From contig NZ_JAUOPD010000012.1 of NCBI RefSeq assembly GCF_030546745.1, positions 55,099 through 119,098 on the forward strand: a stretch of 64,000 nucleotides of DNA, written 5' to 3'. The notes beneath the pieces were generated by a model. That model was not told the DNA's origin, did no database searches, and was given only the letters and a program-made list of their open reading frames with translations. This stretch comes from Thalassotalea sp. 1_MG-2023 (GTDB lineage: Bacteria > Pseudomonadota > Gammaproteobacteria > Enterobacterales > Alteromonadaceae). A program made the position numbers and the translations under genes. Below are positions 57,004-64,000 of this stretch, one piece after another; the first letter of the stretch is position 1; the number at the start of each line of letters is the position of its first letter.

Positions 57004-57111
57004 TGATGATATGTATATTGAAATGATTGATGAATTATTTAATGATTACCATCATGTGAGAATATCGCTACACTAACGTCATGAACGTTAACCACTTAAA
57101 AGCGCAAACTG

Positions 57112-57858
57112 ATGATCATTCAAAAAAATGTTATTGATATCAATACAGCAACTGGTCCAATGCGAACCTATATCTATCGGCCAGAGGCAGAGGGAAAATA
57201 CCCCAGCGTTATTTTTTATTCTGAAATTTTTCAACAAACAGCGCCGATAGCCAGAACGGCAGCGATTATGGCGGGTCATGGTTTTGTTGTTTTAGTACCG
57301 GAAGTCTTTCACGAATTAAACCCGTTAGGAACCGTGCTCGGTTATGACGATGAAGGCAAGGATAAGGGAAATAATGATAAATGGGCTAAGCCATTAGAAA
57401 GTCATGATTCAGATACCAAAGCATTAGTTGAGTTTATACAACAACAAACTTATTGTACGGGTACAATAGGGGCGATGGGCGTTTGTATCGGTGGTCATTT
57501 AGCTTACCGTGCGGCGTTAAATAGTCATGTACTCTCTGCAGTGTGTTTATATGCTACCGATATTCATTCAAATACGCTTCCCTGCGAAGAGCATAATGAT
57601 TCTTTAACCCGAACGCCTGATATAAAAGGCGAGTTAATGATGATTTGGGGTAAACAAGACCCACATGTACCTGACGAAGGTAGAATGAAGATACACAAAA
57701 AATTACTTAATTCAGCGAATACGTTTACCTGGCATGAATTTAATGCACAACACGCTTTTATGCGTGATGAAGGCGACAGATACGATCCTGCGTTAGCATT
57801 GCGTGTTTACGGTATGTCGGTAGAGTTTTTTCATCGAACACTAGCAAAAACAGCATAA
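57112..57858 (+). CDS. Dienelactone hydrolase family protein
   Basis: 248 residues of the alpha/beta-hydrolase fold. The nucleophile elbow GVCIGGH carries Cys, as in dienelactone hydrolases, rather than Ser. The acid lies in WGKQDPHVPD and the His in FNAQHAFMRDEGDRYD. No aromatic-degradation genes are adjacent, so the true substrate is unknown. Confidence 0.9.
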   Translation: MIIQKNVIDINTATGPMRTYIYRPEAEGKYPSVIFYSEIFQQTAPIARTAAIMAGHGFVVLVPEVFHELNPLGTVLGYDDEGKDKGNNDKWAKPLESHDSDTKALVEFIQQQTYCTGTIGAMGVCIGGHLAYRAALNSHVLSAVCLYATDIHSNTLPCEEHNDSLTRTPDIKGELMMIWGKQDPHVPDEGRMKIHKKLLNSANTFTWHEFNAQHAFMRDEGDRYDPALALRVYGMSVEFFHRTLAKTA

Positions 57859-57932
57859 TAGGCGTTATTAACTCAGCGTTTGTTATGTTATGCTTGGCTG
57901 ATTCAAGTAGCTTAATTTAGCATAGAAAAATA

Positions 57933-59159
57933 ATGTTTCAGCCGGTTAGTTTCTTTATCGGACTTCGTTATAGCAGAAGTCGACAGCGCTCAGGCTTTGT
58001 TTCCTTTATTACTTTTTTCTCCATTGTGGGTATTTTACTCGGCGTAAGCGCGCTGATCACTGTGGTGTCTGTGATGAATGGCTTCGAAGGTGAATTAAAA
58101 AAACGCATTTTAGGTATAGTGCCACACGTATTAGTCAGTGAAAATAGTCAACCGATGAAGAATTGGCGCAATTTACAGACTAACCTTTCTACGTTTGAGC
58201 ACGTCACTAATGTCACACCTATTATTGAAACGGAAGCATTAATACTTTCGAATAAAACGTTACGTGGTGTTTTATTACAAGGAATAGAGCCAAGCGAAGA
58301 AACAAACAATATTGTATTTAATCATATGATTGCTGGGCAGTTAGAATATCTAACCAATCAAAAGTATTCCGTTATTCTTGGCCAGTCATTAGCACAGAAA
58401 TTATCTGTTTCAATGGGGGATACCATACGTGTTGTGGTACCCGAAAAAACCTTATTCACCCCGATGGGACGTATTCCGGTGCAACGTACGTTTACCATTA
58501 GTGGTATTTTTAATATGCGCTCGCAAGTAGATGACTGGGTCATCTATATTCATCGTCGAGATGCCAGTAAGTTACTGCGTTATCCTGCAGATTCCATTAG
58601 CCATTTACGTTTATATTTAGATGATGCTTTTGCTGCTGATTCATTGGTTGAAGCAAACCAAAACGACTTTTCACAATACCAATTTAGTACATGGCGTTCA
58701 ACGCAAGGTACGTTATTTTCTGCTGTGAGTATGGAAAAAAACATGATGTGGCTAATGCTAAGTCTAATTATAGCGGTTGCTGCCTTTAATATTGTTTCTG
58801 CGTTAGTTATGGTTGTAATTGATAAGCAAGGCGAAATTGCTATTTTACAAACGTTTGGTATGGATAGAAGCGGTATTATCAAGATTTTTATGGCGCAAGG
58901 GCTTATTAATGGTGTTTGGGGCGTTATGTTGGGAACCATTTGCGGGGTAATATTAACGTTAAATTTAAATAACCTGATCACGTATTTTAATATCAATATG
59001 TTTGGTAGTGGTTTCTCGCAGTCTCTACCTATTAACATGCAATTGAGTGATATTTTTATGATTTCTTCCACGGCATTAGTAATGAGCTTCATTGCAACGC
59101 TATATCCCGCTTATCGTGCATCACTTACCCAACCTGCTGAGGTACTTCGTAATGAGTAA
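57933..59159 (+). CDS. lolC: LolC, lipoprotein-releasing ABC permease
   Basis: 408 residues. The N-terminal motif [20 protein letters not shown] and four transmembrane helices with a large periplasmic domain are typical of LolC. With LolD and LolE it extracts outer-membrane lipoproteins from the inner membrane and hands them to LolA. Its last 8 bp overlap the lolD start. Confidence 0.94.
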   Translation: MFQPVSFFIGLRYSRSRQRSGFVSFITFFSIVGILLGVSALITVVSVMNGFEGELKKRILGIVPHVLVSENSQPMKNWRNLQTNLSTFEHVTNVTPIIETEALILSNKTLRGVLLQGIEPSEETNNIVFNHMIAGQLEYLTNQKYSVILGQSLAQKLSVSMGDTIRVVVPEKTLFTPMGRIPVQRTFTISGIFNMRSQVDDWVIYIHRRDASKLLRYPADSISHLRLYLDDAFAADSLVEANQNDFSQYQFSTWRSTQGTLFSAVSMEKNMMWLMLSLIIAVAAFNIVSALVMVVIDKQGEIAILQTFGMDRSGIIKIFMAQGLINGVWGVMLGTICGVILTLNLNNLITYFNINMFGSGFSQSLPINMQLSDIFMISSTALVMSFIATLYPAYRASLTQPAEVLRNE

Positions 59160-59847
59160 TGGTTTGATTTGTCAACAACTCACTAAAATTTATCAACAAG
59201 GAACGATGGAAACCCCAGTGTTACAAGGGGTTGATTTAACGGTCGCTTCTGGTGAGTTATTAGCGATAGTAGGTAGCTCTGGTAGTGGTAAGAGTACGCT
59301 TTTGCATTTGGCAGGTGGGCTAGATAGCCCGAGCTCGGGACATGTGTTTATCAATGGTACTGACATTCATACATTAAGCGAGAAAGAAAAAGCAAAGTTT
59401 AGAAATCAACATATTGGTTTTATTTATCAGTTTCACCACTTAATGATGGAGTTTACTGCCTTAGAAAATGTTGCAATGCCATTGTTGATCCGCGGCTTGC
59501 CGGCGATTGATGCCGAGAAGTTAGCCTCTGACATGTTAGCACAAGTTGGATTGTCTCATCGTTTAACACATCGTCCATCAGAATTGTCGGGCGGAGAAAG
59601 GCAACGAGTGGCAATTGCTAGGGCATTAGTGACGAAACCCGCATTAGTGTTAGCCGATGAGCCAACGGGCAATTTAGACTTTGATACTGCTGAGCAAATT
59701 TATCAACTGTTGAAAACGCTCAATCGCACTTTAAATACTAGCTTCATTATTGTTACGCATGATTTAACCTTGGCAGCAAAAATGGATAGACAAATTAAAT
59801 TAGATCACGGTGTGCTTGTTAATGTAGAAGAGCAAGTCGATGGCTAA
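59152..59847 (+). CDS. lolD: LolD, lipoprotein-releasing ABC ATPase
   Basis: 231 residues from ATG 59152; the longer frame would overlap lolC by 68 bp. Walker A is [13 protein letters not shown], the signature [15 protein letters not shown] and Walker [12 protein letters not shown]. It powers the LolCDE complex. Its start overlaps lolC by 8 bp and its end overlaps lolE by 8 bp, indicating translational coupling. Confidence 0.97.
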   Translation: MSNGLICQQLTKIYQQGTMETPVLQGVDLTVASGELLAIVGSSGSGKSTLLHLAGGLDSPSSGHVFINGTDIHTLSEKEKAKFRNQHIGFIYQFHHLMMEFTALENVAMPLLIRGLPAIDAEKLASDMLAQVGLSHRLTHRPSELSGGERQRVAIARALVTKPALVLADEPTGNLDFDTAEQIYQLLKTLNRTLNTSFIIVTHDLTLAAKMDRQIKLDHGVLVNVEEQVDG

Positions 59848-61096
59848 ATCACTCAGTTATTTTTTAGCAAGACGCTATATCAGCCAGAAAAAAAATACCG
59901 GTTTTGCCTCTTTTATTTCTGCGTCATCAACCATCGGAATTGCGCTTGGCGTTGCCATTTTAATTTTGGTGTTAAGTGCGATGAATGGGTTTGAAAGAGC
60001 ATTAGCGCAACATTTATTATCTGTGGTTCCCCACGCAGAACTTGTCAGTGTCAATGAACCGATTAACTACTGGCAACAACAAGTAAATAATGCCAAACAA
60101 CAACCCAATGTTGTTGCTGCTGCACCGCTAATAAAAGTTCAAGGAATGTTGCAATATAAAGATAAGTTAAAGGGCATAGAATTAAGTGGGGTTGATGTTG
60201 AACAGGAACAACACGTCTCGGCAATTTCAACTTACATGGTCGCGGGAGACTGGCAACATTTATTAAAAGAAAACAGCATTATTATTGGTCAAGCCATTGC
60301 TGATAAATTAGGAGTGTCAGTCGGGGAGCAGTTACAAATTTTACTGCCACCTATGCGACAAGAGGTAGACGTAAAACGTCAGTTTAATGCCATGAGCAAA
60401 CGTAATGCTACCGTGGTGGGAATATACAAATTTGGTGGTGAAATAGACGCACAACAAGCGTTTATTTCGTTATCTCAAGGCCAAGACATTATGCATTATG
60501 AGCCTCATCAAGTGCAGACTATACGTTTAGCCGTAGAGCAAGTATTCGATGCGGCGAAGGTTGCAAAGCAAGTTGCCTACAAAACAGATGCCTATGTTTA
60601 CATTTATGATTGGACATATTCTCAAGGGCATTTATATAACGATATTCAACTGGTAAGAATGGTGATGTTTATTGTGTTGGTGCTTGTGATTGCAGTTGCA
60701 AGTTTTAATATTGTTTCAACCTTGATTATGGCGGTAAACGATAAAAAAAGTGATATCGCTATTTTAAAAACCATGGGCGCGCGTTCTCGAACCATTATGA
60801 TGACATTTATACTGCAAGGCTTAAGGAATGGGCTTGTCGGCACCTTGATTGGTGGTGTTGTTGGCACGGTACTCGCGCTAAATTTAACTGACATTGCGCG
60901 ATTTTTAGAGTCATTTCTCGGCGCAAAGCTATTATCAGGCGATGTATATTTTGTTGATTACTTACCCACAGAAGTTAATAGTGCTGATATTTATCTAACT
61001 GTTTGCACTGCGTTGTTGCTAACGTTAGTAGCGACTGTATACCCTGCATGGCGAGCAACAAAAGTTGATCCTGCCCAAGTGTTGGGACAAGTATAA
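59840..61096 (+). CDS. lolE: LolE, lipoprotein-releasing ABC permease
   Basis: 418 residues, a paralogue of LolC with the same four-helix layout ([20 protein letters not shown] at the start, [19 protein letters not shown] at the end). It follows lolD with an 8-bp overlap in the usual lolC-lolD-lolE order. A distinct extended arm is typical of LolE but cannot be judged here. Confidence 0.94.
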   Translation: MAKSLSYFLARRYISQKKNTGFASFISASSTIGIALGVAILILVLSAMNGFERALAQHLLSVVPHAELVSVNEPINYWQQQVNNAKQQPNVVAAAPLIKVQGMLQYKDKLKGIELSGVDVEQEQHVSAISTYMVAGDWQHLLKENSIIIGQAIADKLGVSVGEQLQILLPPMRQEVDVKRQFNAMSKRNATVVGIYKFGGEIDAQQAFISLSQGQDIMHYEPHQVQTIRLAVEQVFDAAKVAKQVAYKTDAYVYIYDWTYSQGHLYNDIQLVRMVMFIVLVLVIAVASFNIVSTLIMAVNDKKSDIAILKTMGARSRTIMMTFILQGLRNGLVGTLIGGVVGTVLALNLTDIARFLESFLGAKLLSGDVYFVDYLPTEVNSADIYLTVCTALLLTLVATVYPAWRATKVDPAQVLGQV

Positions 61097-61179
61097 GCTC
61101 GCAATTGTTCTGCCTTTAAGGTGATCTTTATCCCTCATTAACACGTAACGGTAATTAATATCACCAATTTATTACCGTT

Positions 61180-61677
61180 ATGTTGATTCACTTTATATTG
61201 TTTAACTTATTATGGCTAGGATTAGTCATCTATGGCAATGCTGTAATAACTTTAGCTTTGCTGTGGTTGGTTTTGTTTGCTTGGCACAAAAAACTGACAA
61301 GGTATGAATTTTATCTAGCTGGTGTTATCAGCTTTATAGGCATCAGTATCGATAATATTTTAACGGTCTTAGGCATATTCAGATTTCCTAACGAAACCTT
61401 AATTCCTTATTGGTTAATCGTACTTTGGCTGTGCTTTAGTTGTCTTTTATTGCGAGCGCCACTACAACTTAAAACTACACGTTGGCTACAAATAATACTA
61501 GCAATGATCTTTGCTCCAATGAGCTATTTTGTTGGCTTCCAGTTGTCTGCCGTTAGGTTTGGTTTGGATGTAATACTGACCCTGTTATTACTGTCTGTTA
61601 TTTGGCCTTTATTTATCATGCTAGCGTTTTCTTTAGAAAATTATTTGCTCCAGACGGAGAAAGATCGTGTCAGCTAA
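61180..61677 (+). CDS. DUF2878-like inner-membrane protein
   Basis: 165 residues with about four to five hydrophobic segments; the motif WHKKLTRYEFYLAGVISFIG and GFQLSAVRFG resemble DUF2878. Function unknown. An inverted repeat AACGGTAAT/ATTACCGTT (61147-61155 and 61171-61179) ends at the base before its ATG and could hide or set its start. It overlaps the next gene by 11 bp. Confidence 0.75.
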   Translation: MLIHFILFNLLWLGLVIYGNAVITLALLWLVLFAWHKKLTRYEFYLAGVISFIGISIDNILTVLGIFRFPNETLIPYWLIVLWLCFSCLLLRAPLQLKTTRWLQIILAMIFAPMSYFVGFQLSAVRFGLDVILTLLLLSVIWPLFIMLAFSLENYLLQTEKDRVS

Positions 61678-62191
61678 ACCTATATTTTTTGTATGCTTAT
61701 TAACTATTATGTCGACCGTAAAAGCCAATACAGCAACTTTAGAAAAGGTTAAATCAGAACTAACACAAGTTGGTAAAGCAACATTTTCATTCATGTTCTG
61801 GGATATTTATGACAGTAAACTTTACACACAAAGTGGTCGTTACAGTTCAACGTCAACCCAAACGTTATTATTGGAAATTCATTACCGAAAAGATATTACA
61901 AAAGATGATTTATTAGCAAACACAGTAGAACAGTGGCAATACTTAGGTTTTACGAAAGAAAAGTATGACAAATACCTTGATACCTTGCGTGAACTTTGGC
62001 CAAACATTGAATCCGGTGATTCCTTATCTTTACTTGATGATAACAAGAAGAGTCAGTTTTATTTTAACGACGAACAGCTTGGCACAATAGAAGATGCAGA
62101 ATTTGCAGACTTATTTCTCGCAATATGGCTTTCTGAAAAAACAAGTCAGCCAATACTTCGCAAACGCCTAATAGGAGAAAAGAATGAATAA
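61667..62191 (+). CDS. Chalcone isomerase-like exported protein
   Basis: 174 residues starting at GTG 61667, behind GGAGA. A signal peptide (FFVCLLTIMSTVKANTATLE) leads into a chalcone-isomerase-like fold (VGKATFSFMFWDIYDSKLYT, WLSEKTSQPILRKRLIG). Bacterial members bind fatty acids or have unknown roles. It overlaps the genes on both sides (11 bp upstream, 8 bp downstream). Confidence 0.8.
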   Translation: MSAKPIFFVCLLTIMSTVKANTATLEKVKSELTQVGKATFSFMFWDIYDSKLYTQSGRYSSTSTQTLLLEIHYRKDITKDDLLANTVEQWQYLGFTKEKYDKYLDTLRELWPNIESGDSLSLLDDNKKSQFYFNDEQLGTIEDAEFADLFLAIWLSEKTSQPILRKRLIGEKNE

Positions 62192-62726
62192 ATTAGTATC
62201 GTTTATCGTCATTATTTTAGGTTTATTGGGGTGTAGTAGTGACGTCAGTGATTATAGAAATAGCTCGCCCAAGTTAGATATTAAACACTATTTTACAGGA
62301 AAACTTGTGGGTTGGGGCACGATTACTAAGTACGACAATAAAGTGACTCGTAGGTTTTGCGTTGAAGTTATTGGTACTTGGCAAGGTAATAAAGGTGAAC
62401 TTGATGAGACGTTTTATTTTCTAGATGGTGAAGTTTCTAAGCGAGTTTGGCAGCTTAATCTTGACGGTAATGGTAAATATACTGGCAAAGCTCATGATGT
62501 TATCGGCACTGCGAAGGGGCAACAAACTGGCATGGCTTTTAATTGGCAGTATGAACTCGATGTTGCTATTGATAACGATATGATTAGATTCGATATGGAT
62601 GATTGGATGTATAAGTTAGATGATGATCGGGTGATGAACAAAACGGCCATGAATAAATACGGAATAACGGTTGCCGATATTACGTTATTTTTCGATAAGT
62701 CTGTTGAGCAGTGCTCTAATCGTTAA
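62184..62726 (+). CDS. DUF3833 family lipoprotein
   Basis: 180 residues with a lipobox (LGLLGCSS, Cys about 17). The mature part has YFTGKLVGWGTITKYDNKVT and FDMDDWMYKLDDDRVMNKTA, typical of DUF3833. Function unknown. It overlaps the upstream gene by 8 bp and ends tail to tail with yfcH, with an 11-bp overlap. Confidence 0.85.
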   Translation: MNKLVSFIVIILGLLGCSSDVSDYRNSSPKLDIKHYFTGKLVGWGTITKYDNKVTRRFCVEVIGTWQGNKGELDETFYFLDGEVSKRVWQLNLDGNGKYTGKAHDVIGTAKGQQTGMAFNWQYELDVAIDNDMIRFDMDDWMYKLDDDRVMNKTAMNKYGITVADITLFFDKSVEQCSNR

Positions 62727-63618
62727 GTAAGTCTAGTAAGGCACTGTTTAGTTCCGAATATTCAAATTGAAAACCGTTGGCTAATAACTTCTTTGGTACT
62801 ACGTTTTGACCGTAGATAAATAAGTCTGACATTTCTCCAAAGATAAGCTTTAGCATAAAGGCTGGCGTAGAAAGTATACATGGACGTGATAATCTTCTCG
62901 CCAATGTTTCGCTAAACACTTTATTAGTTACCGCATTAGGTGACGTCATGTTTACAGCACCAAAAATGCTTTCTTGCTCCATTAAAAAGATGATCGCGTT
63001 TACCATATCGTCAATGTGTATCCAACTCATGACTTGTTCGCCGTTTGCAAATTTACCACCTAAACCGAGCTTGAATGGCAGTAACATTTTGTTAAGGGCA
63101 CCCGCAGTTGTAGAAAGAACAATTCCTGTTCTCAATAAACAAACACGCGTAGTTGTTGATTGCGCTTTTAACGCGATATCTTCCCATTTTTTGCAAATTT
63201 CATTTGAAAATTCTGGGTAGTATTGCGTAAAAGCCTCATCTATTTGATAGTTCTCTTGCCGACCATAAACTCCTATTGCACTGCCTGATAAAAAAGTGTG
63301 CGGAGGAGTCTCGCTGTGTTGGATAAACTCGACAATCTTTCTTGTAAGACCCCATCTGCTATGACAAATTTTTTGCTTCTGGTTATCTGTCCATCGTTTT
63401 TCCGCAATGGGTTCCCCTGCAAGGTTGATTACGACGTCAGTTTGGTCGATCAGCGTTTGATTGAGACTCGTAACAAGATTAACCGCAGTGCCTAAACACG
63501 TAACGGCGTTGTTGGGTGAGCGAGTTAATACGGATATTTGATTGTCTTTGTTAGATAACAATTGCTTGATAAGCGCTTGTCCTATTAAGCCTGTACCACC
63601 GGTAATTAATATTCTCAC
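62716..63618 (-). CDS. yfcH: NAD-dependent epimerase-like protein YfcH (TIGR01777 type)
   Basis: 300 residues. Rossmann motif ITGGTGLIGQALIKQL near the N-terminus, then NLAGEPIAEKRWT, SGSAIGVYG and VMSWIHIDDMVNAI mark the TIGR01777 group. The substrate is not known. It ends against the DUF3833 gene. Confidence 0.9.
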   Translation of the reverse strand: MRILITGGTGLIGQALIKQLLSNKDNQISVLTRSPNNAVTCLGTAVNLVTSLNQTLIDQTDVVINLAGEPIAEKRWTDNQKQKICHSRWGLTRKIVEFIQHSETPPHTFLSGSAIGVYGRQENYQIDEAFTQYYPEFSNEICKKWEDIALKAQSTTTRVCLLRTGIVLSTTAGALNKMLLPFKLGLGGKFANGEQVMSWIHIDDMVNAIIFLMEQESIFGAVNMTSPNAVTNKVFSETLARRLSRPCILSTPAFMLKLIFGEMSDLFIYGQNVVPKKLLANGFQFEYSELNSALLDLLND

Positions 63619-63775
63619 TGTTTTACACCTGCAAACTAAATAACTAAATTAATACGTGCTAATTTTAAGTGTAGATCACTTAGAAAAATTTATATTTTTT
63701 CACGATAATAATCTGATCTTATTAATAAAACTTGCCGTAGTACTTTAGGACTTATGCGAGAGAAGGAATTGACAA
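63619..63775. promoter_or_regulatory. Divergent promoter region with inverted repeat
   Basis: 157 bases between yfcH and the final gene. The palindrome AAGTG-TAGAT-CACTT at 63667-63681 could bind a regulator; no regulator is encoded nearby. Confidence 0.35.
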
Positions 63776-63880
63776 GTGAATTATATTAAAAGCTTTATGA
63801 CTACGTTTACTTGCTTGTTTTTATTGCAAGCTTGTAATGATAATGCGACAAACCTACATCACTTGTTATCACACCGCTAG
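63776..63880 (+). pseudogene. Lipoprotein gene start, short or frameshifted
   Basis: A GTG start behind GAAGGA opens a frame with a clear lipobox (LFLLQACND). It stops after 34 codons. From about 63841 another frame on the same strand stays open to the window edge (it includes PTSLVITPLAHKSQQATTF). Either a small lipoprotein or a larger one broken by a frameshift; a sequencing error cannot be excluded. Confidence 0.35.
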
Positions 63881-64000
63881 CACATAAAAGCCAACAAGCA
63901 ACGACATTTTTAGTCGAGATAACCCTAGAGCGTGTTGATCTTTCAAGTTTGTTTTTGCAGCAATTTGTTTGGTATTTATACAAGGCAGAGCTTGTGCCGT

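Overview
The window is about 64 kb of a low-GC chromosome from a marine gammaproteobacterium. The isc operon order, NodT/RND systems, lolCDE, a cobalamin-riboswitch operon and a large alginate locus of Alteromonadales type point to a Colwellia/Thalassotalea-like organism. This is inference from protein style and gene order; no 16S rRNA is present.

Layout: (1) 1-4511, the isc iron-sulfur operon (iscS 3' part, iscU, iscA, hscB, hscA, fdx) with its terminator. (2) 4512-9270, a small accessory island of four genes of unknown function and a tRNA-like RNA. It is bounded by the real fdx 3' end plus terminator on the left and a diverged second copy of the fdx tail plus terminator on the right. (3) 9469-11007, a PAS chemoreceptor. 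(4) 11372-16440, a cobalamin riboswitch followed by btuM-like, cbiA/cobB, cobC, cbiB and cobD genes. (5) 16474-26182, a CARB-like class A beta-lactamase, an oxidoreductase and an RND tripartite pump divergent from a LysR regulator, then a YSC84-like lipoprotein. (6) 26312-27617, an MlaC-like exported protein and a TetR regulator with matching palindromic operators. (7) 27864-53009, an alginate utilisation locus: FadR-type regulator, two PL7 lyases, PL6, PL17, accessory lipoproteins, two TonB-dependent receptors, MFS transporter, KdgF, two candidate DEH reductases, KdgK, Eda and an aldolase. (8) 53414-56618, an operon of chemoreceptor, porin and small periplasmic phosphate-binding-like protein. 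(9) 56752-63880, housekeeping genes including lolCDE, a dienelactone hydrolase-like protein, small envelope proteins, a yfcH-like epimerase and a broken or truncated lipoprotein gene at the right edge.

How the alginate genes work together: outer-membrane or exported PL7 and PL6 lyases cut alginate, TonB-dependent receptors import oligomers, and PL17 releases unsaturated monomer. The MFS carrier takes the monomer in, KdgF opens it to DEH, and a dehydrogenase reduces DEH to KDG. KdgK and Eda then give pyruvate and glyceraldehyde-3-phosphate. Palindromes of the type TTTGGTAATACCAAA near the FadR-like gene and the second receptor are candidate operators.

The most unusual feature is at 9014-9100 on the minus strand. 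It is a tRNA gene in circularly permuted order: the 3' half, with CCA, lies upstream of the 5' half, separated by 5 nt. When the halves are joined they give a perfect 76-nt tRNA with anticodon UAC. It lies just upstream of a 478-codon gene with features of bacterial conflict-system proteins, separated from it by a strong hairpin. I regard this RNA-plus-protein pair in the island as the best candidate for an undescribed system.
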